47,033 nt of DNA. Source: Deltaproteobacteria bacterium Ga0077539 (GTDB lineage: Bacteria > Myxococcota_A > Polyangia > Polyangiales > Ga0077539). Position numbers and translations under genes: made by a program. The notes below the pieces were generated by a model. The model made no database searches. It was not told the DNA's origin and worked only from the letters and a program-made list of their open reading frames with translations. Below are positions 8,072 to 17,172 of this stretch, one piece after another. Within the stretch, counting starts at the first letter, position 1. Every line of letters starts with the position of its first letter. Location: the NCBI GenBank assembly GCA_001465015.1, contig LNEO01000242.1:96896-143928 (forward strand), read 5' to 3'.

Positions 8072-10846
8072 ATGTTGTTTGCGCGAAAGCTCGGCTTGAT
8101 TCTTGGTGTCGCGGTCGTCGGCTCGGCGAGCGCTGCGTGCGGACCCCAGAGCGTGACCCCCGATGGGGGTGGCGACGCCAACGTCACCGACGTCGGCGCG
8201 GACGCCAGTGATTCAGCGCCACCCACCGAGGGCGGCTGTGCGGCCTCGCCCGCGGTGATTCACTCGTTCAATCCCGGCGTGCTCTACGTGCGCACCGGCG
8301 CGACGGTTCCGCTGCAGCTTCGGCTGCGTCGAGACCCGCGGCTCTGTCCGATGACCTTCGCTGTGACGTCGATGGACGAGGCGGTCGCGCGGCCCATGGC
8401 CAACACGCTGACCTATCCATTGAGCGTCGGCGCGCTCGATATTCAAGTCACCGCGGGGATGACCCCTGGGCGCACGAAGATCCGCGTGCGACAGACGGAC
8501 ACGACCTCGTCCGTGGTCGAGAGCGAGGTCGACGTGATCGTTCTCGCGCCGGATCGCCCGACGTGTCCCGCCGGGATGAGCGCAAACGGAATGCTCCGAG
8601 CCGGCGGTCGCGTCGCGGGTGCGGCTGGAAGCCCGCTCGCCAACGCGAGCATCTCGGCCCCCACGACGGCCACCACCATCCCAGCCACTCCAGTCACTGT
8701 GGCGTGCGCGGCGGATCAAGTGCCGACGGGCTTCGAGGCGATCGGGCCTGCGGTGTCGTTCGGGCCGAGCTTGCGGAAGTTCTCGCGAGAGATTCCGGTG
8801 ACGTTGCCGATCAACGCGGTGTTGGTGCGGCCGCGCTACGAGCTGCAGGTCGAGGTGTCCTACACGGCGCCGGGGCTGCGCGGAGCGCGCGTCGTTCCTG
8901 TGGCCAACCTTCGCTTCGCGCAGAACGGAACGGCCATCACCTTCGATACGCCGCGGATGGGCACCTACCAGGCCGTCATCCGCCAGAACCTCGGCGGACG
9001 CACGGTTCGTCGACGCTTCACGTACCGCGCGATCATGGGCGTCTCGATGGGCGCGATCGGCACGTCGGTGCTCGGGACGCGCTACGCGGACAAGTTCGAT
9101 TACATCGGCCCGCTGGGCGGCCCCGCGGACTGGTCGTGGTTCGGCCAGTATTTCAGGGACTTTCACCTCGGCGGGTTTTGCACGGAGGAAGAGCGCATGC
9201 GCCTCGGCGCCGCGTGCGACCGCGCGAGCACGGACCGTACGCCGGTGCCCGACGATCTGTGGGCGGTCGATCAGACGTTCGAGTATTGGAACTACCCCGA
9301 CGGCCGCGGCGGTCAGGGCGGTACGTTTCACCGCGAGTCGTACAGCAATATCTTCAGAGACCTGACGAAGATGTTCGGCAACGCTGTGCTGCAGACGCCG
9401 ATGGGGAGCCCGTTGCCGCTCGGCGTTCCTGCGAGCGAGGCGAGGCGCACCGACGCGCAGCGCTGCATGACGCCCGTGCGCGTGGGCGATCCGATGAACC
9501 CCGACGATCGCTACTACGACGACGAGTACAACCCCGACGGGCGCTACCCGGTCATCTCGTTTTGTGACGGAAATCGCACGCCGATGCACGCTGGCGAGTG
9601 GGCGGGAGGACAGGGCAACCAGCCCTTCTGGCTGACGCTCGCGGTCGATCGCAACAACAACGGCGTCCGTGATTTCGGCGAGCCCGTGATCCGCAACTTC
9701 ACCGAGCCCTTCTCGGACTTCGGCACCGACGGCGTCGCGAGCGCGATGGAGCCCGGCTACAACGCGGACACCAACCCCGACCCTGCGGGCGACGACTACG
9801 ACCGTCAGTTCAATCCTGGCGGCACCGAGCGCAACTACGTTCGCGACGAGGGCGAGCCGTACCGCGACGTCGGCCTCGACGGCATGCCGTGCCCGATGGG
9901 ACGCATGTGCCCGTACGACCAGGGCGAAGGCAACGGGCGCTTCGACACGACCGCAGGCGTCGCGAGGTTCACCGAGCGCAACCCGCGCGCGGCGCTCGCG
10001 AGGCTGTCTCCGTCCGAAGCGAGTCGTCTGGCCGTGTGGGCCGACGGCGGCACGCGCGACCTCTTCAACTTCGGAACGGTGGCTAACCACTTCGTCGGCG
10101 CCACCGCGCAGACCGGGCAGGGCCTGCACTATTACAACAACTTCTTGTCGCTCGATCCGCAGCGGCCGATCGCTGCGACCAACGACACGGGCTTCGAGTT
10201 TCTCGACGTCGATTGGGAGCGCCTGCCCCGACACGCGATCATGCGCTACGGCTTCGAGGACGCCAACGAGCAGGCGCTTCGCGACGGCGACGGCGGCCAT
10301 GTGGGAACAGTCGATCAGATCACCTCGCGGTTGTATTCGGGCATCTGGCGCTTGCAGGCGAACTGGCCGCGGCTCAACCGCGCCCCCTCCGTGGTGATGA
10401 ACACCACGGACGACGCGGGGCGTTGCGCGACGGGCTACTCGTGCACGTTCGACTTCACGTCGATGCGCACCGGGCGCACGACGCCGCTGGGTGTCTCGCT
10501 TCCGCCTGGCTATCACCGGCCCGAGAACGCCGGCGAGCGCTACCCGGTGATCTTCTTGCTGCACGGGTACGGCATGGACGCGCAGAGCCTCGTGGCTGCG
10601 GGCGTGCTCACGCGCAATTTCATGGGCTCGGCCGAGTACGCGAGCTGGCAGCGGCCGGGCAAGGTGATCCTGGTGTTTCCCGATGGCCGTTGCCGCGGCA
10701 GCGACAACTGCATCCGCGGGACGTTCTATACGGACTCGCCCTTCAGCGACACCGCGCAGATGGAGCAGAACTTCTTGGACATCTACGAGTTCATCGAGCG
10801 CAACTACCGCGTGCGGATGCCCGAAGAGGTCGAGGTCACAGAGTAG
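8072..10846 (+). CDS. Large lipoprotein with a circularly permuted esterase-like (alpha/beta hydrolase) domain
   Basis: ATG 8072 is chosen because a lipoprotein signal follows at once (VVGSASAAC, lipidated Cys23) and an AGAGG site precedes it; the frame is open from 7988. The 924-residue protein runs: an Asp/Gly linker, beta-rich domains (about 60-310), then a nucleophile elbow GVSMG with Ser325 followed by FDYIGPLGG. A long insert has calcium-loop-like DRNNNGVRDFGE and Asp/Asn/Gly-rich motifs (about 470-620). Near the end come YPVIFLLHGYG (His831), ILVFPDG and an aromatic helix DIYEFIERNYRV. In the esterase family (PF00756, antigen-85/esterase D type) the HG and PDG motifs come before GxSMG; here the order is reversed. 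The protein is probably anchored at the outer membrane as a hydrolase; the substrate is unknown. Its end overlaps the convergent LysR gene by 11 bases. Confidence 0.8.
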   Translation: MLFARKLGLILGVAVVGSASAACGPQSVTPDGGGDANVTDVGADASDSAPPTEGGCAASPAVIHSFNPGVLYVRTGATVPLQLRLRRDPRLCPMTFAVTSMDEAVARPMANTLTYPLSVGALDIQVTAGMTPGRTKIRVRQTDTTSSVVESEVDVIVLAPDRPTCPAGMSANGMLRAGGRVAGAAGSPLANASISAPTTATTIPATPVTVACAADQVPTGFEAIGPAVSFGPSLRKFSREIPVTLPINAVLVRPRYELQVEVSYTAPGLRGARVVPVANLRFAQNGTAITFDTPRMGTYQAVIRQNLGGRTVRRRFTYRAIMGVSMGAIGTSVLGTRYADKFDYIGPLGGPADWSWFGQYFRDFHLGGFCTEEERMRLGAACDRASTDRTPVPDDLWAVDQTFEYWNYPDGRGGQGGTFHRESYSNIFRDLTKMFGNAVLQTPMGSPLPLGVPASEARRTDAQRCMTPVRVGDPMNPDDRYYDDEYNPDGRYPVISFCDGNRTPMHAGEWAGGQGNQPFWLTLAVDRNNNGVRDFGEPVIRNFTEPFSDFGTDGVASAMEPGYNADTNPDPAGDDYDRQFNPGGTERNYVRDEGEPYRDVGLDGMPCPMGRMCPYDQGEGNGRFDTTAGVARFTERNPRAALARLSPSEASRLAVWADGGTRDLFNFGTVANHFVGATAQTGQGLHYYNNFLSLDPQRPIAATNDTGFEFLDVDWERLPRHAIMRYGFEDANEQALRDGDGGHVGTVDQITSRLYSGIWRLQANWPRLNRAPSVVMNTTDDAGRCATGYSCTFDFTSMRTGRTTPLGVSLPPGYHRPENAGERYPVIFLLHGYGMDAQSLVAAGVLTRNFMGSAEYASWQRPGKVILVFPDGRCRGSDNCIRGTFYTDSPFSDTAQMEQNFLDIYEFIERNYRVRMPEEVEVTE

Positions 10847-11693
10847 CTTTCAGCTGCGCTTCGATCTCTTCGACGAGGACCTTCACGCGGACGTCGTCTC
10901 GCTGCGAGCTGTGGAAGATCGCGTGCACGGGCAAGGTCACGATGGCCGACTCGTGAAGGCGCACAACCTTTTCGAGCGCGCACAAAGGCTCTCCTAGAAA
11001 GCCAGGGAGCAGCCCCATCCCTGCGCCCCACGTGATCGCGTCGGCGACGGCGGTGCGGTCATCGATGATGGCAGCGGTCTCGGACACAGCGAGCCCGGCG
11101 CGGCGCAGCAGCGCTTCGTCTCCGGGCGCAGCGATGAGCGGGATGTCGACGACAGGCGCCGAGCGAAACGTCGGGCTGCCGTAGAGCCACATCGAAGTGC
11201 TCGCGAGCTTGCGGGCGATCAGGTCCGAGTCGGGCAGCTCTCCGCCGCGGATCGCGACGTCGATGCCGTCGCGCACGAGGTCGACGCGCTGGTTTTGCAG
11301 CACGATTTCGAGGCGAACGAGCGGCAGTCGCCGACGAAATCGCGCGATCACCGGCCCCGCGAGCATGCGCCCGAGCGGCACAGGAACGGACACGCGCAGC
11401 GCTCCCGTCGGCGCGTCCGAGAGCAACGCCATGCGGGTCGCGTCCGCCTGTCCGAGCAGCACCCGAGCGCGCCGCGCGAGCTCTTCTCCTTGCGGAGTGA
11501 GCATCAACACGCGCGTCGTTCGTTTGGCGAGCGGAGCGCCTACGCGGGTCTCGAGATCGCTCAGCCAGCGCGAGACCGTCGCCTTCGGGAGCCGAAGCTC
11601 CTGCGCGACCGCGGTCAGCGACCCGAGCGCCGCGAGTCGCTCGAAGAAATGCAGGTCGCGAAGGCGGATGTCGAGAAAGGGGTCTGCGATCAT
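10836..11693 (-). CDS. LysR-family transcriptional regulator
   Basis: This 285-residue regulator has an N-terminal winged helix-turn-helix (about 12-70: HFFERLAALGSLTAVAQEL, PKATVSRWLSDLE, LTPQGEELARRARVLL) and a periplasmic-binding-like effector domain starting near residue 95 (GALRVSVPVPLGRMLAGPVI; DVAIRGGELPDSDLIARKL). It belongs to the group whose members resemble AaeR/DsdC-like regulators of aromatic or stress genes. It is divergent from a flavin monooxygenase remnant 84 bases away, the standard layout for a LysR regulator and its target. Since that target is broken, the regulator may now control only itself or distant genes. Its 3' end overlaps the hydrolase gene. Confidence 0.92.
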   Translation of the reverse strand: MIADPFLDIRLRDLHFFERLAALGSLTAVAQELRLPKATVSRWLSDLETRVGAPLAKRTTRVLMLTPQGEELARRARVLLGQADATRMALLSDAPTGALRVSVPVPLGRMLAGPVIARFRRRLPLVRLEIVLQNQRVDLVRDGIDVAIRGGELPDSDLIARKLASTSMWLYGSPTFRSAPVVDIPLIAAPGDEALLRRAGLAVSETAAIIDDRTAVADAITWGAGMGLLPGFLGEPLCALEKVVRLHESAIVTLPVHAIFHSSQRDDVRVKVLVEEIEAQLKATL

Positions 11694-11777
11694 TGTCTCG
11701 AAATATGGAACAAAGTCTCCCGAACAAGGCCGCTTCGTTCAACACAGTGGGTGAGTAGAACAGACGACACAACACCG
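11694..11777. promoter_or_regulatory. Divergent promoter region between LysR gene and monooxygenase remnant
   Basis: The 84-base gap between the two divergent starts must hold both promoters and, by family rule, a LysR site of the T-N11-A type. It is richer in A and T than its surroundings (AAATATGGAACAAAG). A GTTC at 11737-11740 pairs with a GAAC at 11758-11761. I cannot identify the operator with certainty. Confidence 0.4.
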
Positions 11778-12411
11778 ATGACATCAGAGATCGCGACGAC
11801 GGACCTGCTGATCGTGGGCGGGGGACCCACTGGACTCGCGGCCGTGGTGGACGCTGCCCGCTTCGGGCTGAGCGCGCGAATCATCGAGCGTAGATCCGAG
11901 CGAGCCGAGTACTCGAAGGCGCTGGTCGTTCACGCGAGGACGATGGAGGTCTTCGAGCGGATGGGCTGCGCCGAGCCTGTGTTGAAGGCCGGCGCGAACT
12001 CGATCCCAGCGCGAGGCGCTGCTCGACAGCTACGCGAGCGAGCGACACGCGGTCGCCGAGTCGATGGTCCGCGGGACCGAGCGCATGACTCGGATGCTCA
12101 CGCGGCGAGGGGCGCTGTTCAGCGTGCTGCGCCGGGTCGCGCCGATGGCGCTGAAGATCGATCGCGTCGCGGACAAGCTCGGTCGGGGCGTGGGGATGCT
12201 CGACCTGCGCGTCGGCGGTCTCGCGCGCCTCGCCAACCCCGAGATCGCGCCCGGCGAGCGGCTGCACGATCGCGTCACTTCAAAGTTTCCGACGCTCGTT
12301 CATTGGGGAGTTGAGTCGCTGCTCGTGCGGCCGGACCTCGTCGTCGCGTCGGCCGGATCGCTTCCGCACATGTCCGAAGTGACCGTCGCTCGTCCCGGGA
12401 GGACCTCATGA
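11778..12411 (+). pseudogene. FAD-dependent aromatic monooxygenase (PheA/TfdB type), internally deleted and frameshifted
   Basis: The first 77 codons (frame starting at 11778) encode a normal N-terminus: FAD-binding LLIVGGGPTGLAAVVDAARF, then IIERRSERAEYSKALVVHARTMEVFERMG. At about 12011 the sequence jumps to another frame, which reads EALLDSYASERHAVAESMVR, the well-known C-terminal region of the same family. About 230 residues usually lie between these two blocks. They include the second FAD motif (GDAAH/GxDG) and the substrate-binding domain, and here they are missing. The C-terminal part ends LLVRPDLVVASAG, close to the family's LVRPDG motif but shortened. The gene is a deletion remnant and cannot make an active hydroxylase. 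The stop overlaps the next gene start (ATGA). Confidence 0.85.
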
Positions 12412-13244
12412 AAACCGTCACTGTGACCCTCGAAGTCGCGGCGCTCGCGCTGGCCCTGTCGTCGATCGTGTGGGTGTTGATCATTCAGGCCATCGGGCTC
12501 CTTCGCTCGATGCCGCGCACTGAGTTTCTACCGCTGCAAATGCGGCTCGTTCGCGTCTGGTCTCGCGCGCTCGTCGGGATCACCGCGGTCGTCGCGCTCG
12601 CTGCGATCGTTCGCGCAGGCGAGCACGGATGGCCTGCGCTCGCGGCGTTTGTCGCCGCGGCGGTGTGCGCCCGCTGGGCGATTCCCAGGGCGCTTCGCTC
12701 GGGAGGCGAAGCTGCAAAGAGCAGCGAGGGCGAGTCGATGAGCTCGGCGGGCTTCCTCGCGGACGGCGGAGGCGAGGCGACGCACACGTGGCATCGCGTC
12801 GTGCTTGCGTTCATGCTCGTGGTGATCGTGGGGCTCGGATGGGAAGCGCGCTCGATCGCGCGTGATCTGGGCGGCGCAAGCACGCAGCACGACCAGCATC
12901 ATCACGCGCTCGCGCCGGCGCCGGCGGTCAGCGCTGCGACGGCCCGTGTGCGCGTCGATCGCGCCACCGCCGAGAACATCGCGCGGCTCGAGCGCGAGAG
13001 CGCGTCGGTGCTCGCCGCGGGCGGAAGCGGCGACGTGAGCGCCGTTCGTACAGGATGGAATCGCATCTTCTCCGAGTGCACGACGCGAGGGACAGCGCAC
13101 GAGCGGCTGCACGAGTACTTGATTCCCCTCGCGGCGTTGGTCGAGCGCGCCGAGTCGAGCCAGGGCGCGCAGCGACGAGACGCGATGCGAGCGCTCGTCG
13201 CGGGGTTGGGGCGCTTCGATGCGACGTTCGAAGCGGCCCTGTAA
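12408..13244 (+). CDS. Membrane protein of unknown function with a His-rich segment
   Basis: The 278-residue protein starts at ATG 12408, overlapping the stop of the monooxygenase remnant. It has a strong N-terminal helix (about 5-31, ALALALSSIVWVLIIQAI), two more hydrophobic segments (about 52-70 and 74-95) and a fourth (about 130-149, VVLAFMLVVIVGLGW). A His-rich linker follows (QHDQHHH, about 162-168), then a soluble C-terminal helical domain of about 95 residues with two cysteine-free amphipathic helices and a central ECTTRGTAHERLHEYLIPLA. The segment SECTTRGTAHERLHEY could hold a metal or haem, as in four-helix-bundle cytosolic sensors, but that is a guess. No family was recognised. Confidence 0.75.
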   Translation: MKTVTVTLEVAALALALSSIVWVLIIQAIGLLRSMPRTEFLPLQMRLVRVWSRALVGITAVVALAAIVRAGEHGWPALAAFVAAAVCARWAIPRALRSGGEAAKSSEGESMSSAGFLADGGGEATHTWHRVVLAFMLVVIVGLGWEARSIARDLGGASTQHDQHHHALAPAPAVSAATARVRVDRATAENIARLERESASVLAAGGSGDVSAVRTGWNRIFSECTTRGTAHERLHEYLIPLAALVERAESSQGAQRRDAMRALVAGLGRFDATFEAAL

Positions 13245-13641
13245 CTTCGCGTGACGAACCCGCTTCGCAGCGCTGTCACGGCGCCGGGCTGCGTCGAAAA
13301 CAGCGGCGAACGCAACGCTCAGCAGCGAACCGGCATTTGGGACCAGAAGAGCACATACGCAGGAAAATCAGCAGCGAATGACGGGGGCAACACCCAACAC
13401 GCGGCCAGAGTTGCAGCCCTTGGCTCTGGGCCTCTGCTGCCTCGGTTCGACGCTCTCTTCCCTCACACAACATGGGTGACGATGAAGGCTCGACCTCGGG
13501 CCGTTTGGGGACTGAGTGCTTGGCAGCATCGGGCTGCGGACGGCGGCTCGGCGACGGGCGATGGGGTCGCAGACAGCTCTCGCGTGCGCGATGGATCGGC
13601 GTCGGATGTCCTGTCCACACCTGTCGCGACAGCGCTGGTCT
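13245..13641. other. Intergenic region, no gene recognised
   Basis: This stretch lies between two genes that converge on it (membrane protein on plus, esterase-like lipoprotein on minus). Its composition is more mixed than in the genes, with no sustained third-position GC bias in any frame. No RNA gene, clear hairpin terminator or repeat was seen. Confidence 0.5.
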
Positions 13642-14982
13642 TCAGAGCATGTCGCCGCGGACGATCTCGCAGCGATCGCTGGCCATGGACCAATCGGGCG
13701 CGACGTTCGAAAACGAAGCGTCGAACGGACCGCTGCCCCGCGTGACCAGCCGCATCAGCGACACGAGCGAGACGCTGTTGAAGACGAGCTCGGGGTTGGG
13801 GCGCGCGACCGGCATCACCGGCTGCCACCGCCCTCCGACGCGCTCGAAGTCTTGATAGAGCGACGGCTCGAGCGCCAGCGTGTGACAGCGGCCCGGCACC
13901 GCGACGTAGCGATAGTTGTTGGGAGCCCGCGCCGCGCGCGCCTCGAGCACGCGGCGAAGCTCTCCGCGAAACATCGGCTCGTCGCCGAAGTACGGCGGCG
14001 GCGCGAAACGCACTTGCTCGGCGTCGGACGCGTAGCTGAACTGCACGAAGCGGACGAGCCTGCGCCCCGCCTGCCCGTCGAAGCGCGCGACGGTTTCGTC
14101 CACAGTCGTTCCAAAGGCAGGACGTCCGACGCCGACGCCTCCTTCGCCCCACCAAGTCACGTCCCGCGCCGAGGGCCATCCGTCGACGATCTCGGGGATC
14201 GCGGCCATGGACGAGTACGATCCCGCGCTCGAGCCCCACACGACGAGGCGCGAGGGCGACCCGAACTGCGACGACGCCCACTGAAGAACCGCCCGGCGAT
14301 TGTCGATCCCGCGAAAATACGTGGTGATCATCGCAGGCGCCGCCGGGTTGGCCTGCGGCGGACGCGCAAACGTCTGCTCAGTGCTCTGCAGCCCGCCGTC
14401 CCCCGAGCAGTACGGAACGTACAGAATGTCGAAGTCTCCGAACAACGCCGTCGGATCGACCTGATCGAAGATCCCGAACGTCCGCATCAACGAAGGCAAG
14501 ACCTCCGCTGAGGTCTGCTGATTCGAGAGCGTCCCCACGGTGCGCCCTGCGCCGCCCTGGCCGTCGACGCCCCAGCACGTGACGTAGTCCGTGCAGTTGC
14601 CGCCGCCGCGAAAGTAGACGAGCAGCCCGGCGCTGGCGCCTCGGGATCTGCGATACGAGAAGCGATACGGCGATCCATCGCCGCACACCGCGCGAGGGTG
14701 CCGCGCGGGGTCCGCGCACACTTCGACGAAGCCGTCCCGCGCCATCACTTGCGCAGGCGTGTTGCGCTCGACGCAAGGCGGCGTTGCGCTGTCTACAGCG
14801 CTTGCGTCGACGGCGGCTTCTGTCGACGCCCCGTCGAACTCCGTCGTCGCGTCCGTGGCCACGTCCAGGTTCGCGCTGTCTCGCGCGTCCGAAGCGACGC
14901 CGCTGTCTGTCGCCATCATCGCGGGGCTACACGCCACGAGCGCGCACGCGAAGGCCACGACCATCGAAGCAGGGGACTTCAT
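13642..14982 (-). CDS. Pectin-acetylesterase-like lipoprotein (alpha/beta hydrolase)
   Basis: ATG 14982 is chosen because MKSPASMVVAFACALVAC is a lipoprotein signal (lipidated Cys18); the frame is open further upstream without coding character. After an Asp/Ala/Thr-rich linker (about 20-60) the 446-residue protein has a carbohydrate-esterase-like core. This has an oxyanion segment LLVYFRGGGNC with paired cysteines, VPYCSGD, the nucleophile motif GSSAGS (near residue 250) and a late His in GRCHTLALEP. These blocks match the pectin acetylesterase/notum family (PF03283), whose triad is Ser-Asp-His; related bacterial proteins are often called vtpJ-therm-like hydrolases. It probably faces the periplasm or cell surface. 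The true substrate cannot be deduced. Confidence 0.82.
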   Translation of the reverse strand: MKSPASMVVAFACALVACSPAMMATDSGVASDARDSANLDVATDATTEFDGASTEAAVDASAVDSATPPCVERNTPAQVMARDGFVEVCADPARHPRAVCGDGSPYRFSYRRSRGASAGLLVYFRGGGNCTDYVTCWGVDGQGGAGRTVGTLSNQQTSAEVLPSLMRTFGIFDQVDPTALFGDFDILYVPYCSGDGGLQSTEQTFARPPQANPAAPAMITTYFRGIDNRRAVLQWASSQFGSPSRLVVWGSSAGSYSSMAAIPEIVDGWPSARDVTWWGEGGVGVGRPAFGTTVDETVARFDGQAGRRLVRFVQFSYASDAEQVRFAPPPYFGDEPMFRGELRRVLEARAARAPNNYRYVAVPGRCHTLALEPSLYQDFERVGGRWQPVMPVARPNPELVFNSVSLVSLMRLVTRGSGPFDASFSNVAPDWSMASDRCEIVRGDML

Positions 14983-15419
14983 CGCAGATCGACCTGACTT
15001 TCTCTTGGAACCGACGGGCCGCTGCTCTCCGCGCCCGGCAGAGGCGACGAGAGGGCGGGGGGCCGAACGATCGCGTTGGATCGATAACGATCGAGGCGGG
15101 GGGATTCCTACGACGAAAATCGCGATCGATGCGACGACGCGTTCACAGCGTCCGAGCGAGCTCCGTTCGAGGGGTCTGACCGGAAATCGACTTTGCAAGT
15201 GACTGAAACAAAAAAGAAATCTCTTTAGTACGCGCTGAGGTCCGTCACGGCCGACATCGAAGCAGCGAAGCGGGGCGCGTCGCCGAGCCCGCGCCGCACC
15301 ATTTCGCCGTGTTGCACCGCGTCGGTCCCGAGTGTGCGCTGTCCGCGAGGGAGCGCTGCGACAGAGCGTCCTCGCGTCCTCTGTTGAAGAATCGAGCGGG
15401 ACGAGAGAGCGTTCGCTCG
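14983..15419. other. Intergenic region between divergent genes, with an A-rich patch
   Basis: This region separates the minus-strand esterase gene from a plus-strand gene starting at 15420, so it should carry both promoters. Bases 15200-15230 (ACTGAAACAAAAAAGAAATC) are strikingly A/T-rich for this genome and are the best promoter candidate. A short palindrome, GATCG-ATAA-CGATC, lies near 15080. No gene was recognised; open frames here are Arg-rich shadows. Confidence 0.45.
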
Positions 15420-16853
15420 ATGAAGAAGCGGTCGAGCAGCGTCGTAGGCGAAGAGTGGATCGTCGGTCTCTGCGAGCTGCCGGGGCTCATCCGAACGGGC
15501 GACGAGCACTATCGGGTCGAAGTGTTGGTGTGGATCGGCGCGACAGGGCAGGTCCTCGGACAGCGTGTGGAAAGGGAGGGCACGCTGCTCGATCGCGTGC
15601 TCGAGAGCTTCGAGGCGACCGTGCGCAGCCCGCTCGTCGGCGCGCCGCGGCGTCCTTCGGTCATTCGCACGGAGTCTGCCGAGCTCTCGAGAGCGCTGCG
15701 ACGCGCCGGACTGAACGTCGTGGAGGCCTTCGCGCCCGAGGTCGACGTCTACGTCGACGCGATCGTTCGCTCGATGAGCGCCTCGGTGATCCAAAACGTC
15801 ACGAGCTATCTCGCGTCTGGAGCGACCGACGCGCAGATCGCGGGGTTCTTCAGCGCGGCCGCCGAGCTGTGCGCCTTCGATCCGTGGGATGGCTTCGGCA
15901 AGCGAGACTGCGTCGGGGTGACGATCGGGGCGTCGGGCGCACGTGAGCGCGTCGTCGAATTCTCGGAGGACGAGGCCGTTCGGGAACTCTGGGTGTTCGA
16001 TGACGCCGAGAGTCTCGCCGCGGCGAACAGAGCGCGCGACGTCGCGGGAGAGCTGGGAGCGGCGCAGTTCTGCGTGGTGCGATGGATGAAGGGCTCGGAG
16101 GTTTCACCAGCGCTGCGCAAAGAGGCGATGCGCTACGGGTGGAAGGTGGCGGCGGCCGATGCGTTTCCGGTGTTGATTCGGACCGGCGGCGCGCCGTTGA
16201 CCGCGCGCGATTTCGAGCTCGCCGAGGTGGTCGTCCGAGCGTTGTCTGCGCTGCTCGGGGCGGTCGACGAAGACGCCATCGACGCGGCGTTCACGCAGCC
16301 AGGCGCGACGGTCGAGAAGCGGGTCGATGTCGCGGGATCCACAGGGTCTGCGTCGGTGCTCGTTCGATTTCCGATCGCGCCGATCGAGACGAGATCCTGG
16401 TTGGACGAGTGGAGCGACGCGGAAGAGGACGGCGATGTGGAGGCCCTCTGTGCGGTGAACTTTCAAGTGCTCGAAGAGTTCGTCGCTTCGCCAGAAGGAG
16501 AAGCTTCGCCCGACCAGGGCGGGGCGGCGTTCGTGCTGGATTTTCTCGCGGACCCGGACGACCCGCGATCGATCGCGGCGATCGACGCCGTCGAGCTGTT
16601 CGAGATCGTCGTCGGAGCGATTCCGATGGTCTCGGAGAGCCCGCCCGGCGACGCGCCGAAGATCGTGGAGGGGTTGCGAGCGTTCTATCGATTTCTCCAG
16701 CGGCAGATCGCGCTTCCTGGCGCTGACGAGTGCATCGCGGCGTTGGGGCCTCTCGCAGAGAAAACGCTCGCTGACGCGCTGGCTAATCGTGGCAAGAAGG
16801 CGCGGCGATCGCGGCCGGCCGGGACCACGGCGACGAAGAAGCGCAAGCGATAG
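15420..16853 (+). CDS. Cytosolic protein of unknown function (477 aa)
   Basis: I start this at ATG 15420 (MKKRSSSVVGEEWIVGLCEL); the frame is open from 15309, but the extra N-terminus is Arg-rich and unlike the rest. The protein has no signal peptide or membrane helix. Residues about 10-130 form an alpha/beta region (YRVEVLVWIGATGQVLGQ; SVIRTESAELSRALRRAG) that loosely recalls the DUF6930-type domain. Residues 260-320 form another (LTARDFELAEVVVRALSALL). The last third is acidic and helical, and the C-terminus is a basic tail (KKARRSRPAGTTATKKRKR) that could bind nucleic acid. No catalytic motif was found, and the family suggestion is weak. Confidence 0.75.
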   Translation: MKKRSSSVVGEEWIVGLCELPGLIRTGDEHYRVEVLVWIGATGQVLGQRVEREGTLLDRVLESFEATVRSPLVGAPRRPSVIRTESAELSRALRRAGLNVVEAFAPEVDVYVDAIVRSMSASVIQNVTSYLASGATDAQIAGFFSAAAELCAFDPWDGFGKRDCVGVTIGASGARERVVEFSEDEAVRELWVFDDAESLAAANRARDVAGELGAAQFCVVRWMKGSEVSPALRKEAMRYGWKVAAADAFPVLIRTGGAPLTARDFELAEVVVRALSALLGAVDEDAIDAAFTQPGATVEKRVDVAGSTGSASVLVRFPIAPIETRSWLDEWSDAEEDGDVEALCAVNFQVLEEFVASPEGEASPDQGGAAFVLDFLADPDDPRSIAAIDAVELFEIVVGAIPMVSESPPGDAPKIVEGLRAFYRFLQRQIALPGADECIAALGPLAEKTLADALANRGKKARRSRPAGTTATKKRKR

Positions 16854-17172
16854 CCCGAGCGAGCGTTCGGTTCCCTGCTGATGGGTGCCGAGGCCGACTA
16901 CGTTACGCGTTTGGCGAGCAGCGCTCGCAGCGCTCGCAGCGCAGCGAGCTCGCGTTCGGCGGCTTCTGCGCTTTCGGTTGCGTCCGCCGCGCTGCATTCG
17001 CTCTCCGCGCGCTCGAGAGCGATGCGATGCAGCAGTGGCTACTTTCGCGGCTCCGCGCGAACCGCTGACCGTTAGGCCGCGACGACGTTCAGCGCCGTGC
17101 GAAGCCGCGCTGTGAGCTCCGTCACCAATCTCTCTGTCGCGCGATCGTGCGCGGGCCGGGAGGTCTCTGTCC
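16854..17172. other. Intergenic region, no gene recognised
   Basis: This is a gap of about 320 bases between two plus-strand genes. It contains a short CGCTCGCAG repetition (16924-16945) and GC-rich sequence without protein-like content. No clear promoter or terminator hairpin could be assigned. Confidence 0.4.

Noticed and set aside
13245..13745. Plus-strand open frame in the gap before the esterase-like gene
   Set aside because: It runs into the antisense of a convincing minus-strand lipoprotein gene, and its product is Arg/Ser-rich with no start signal.
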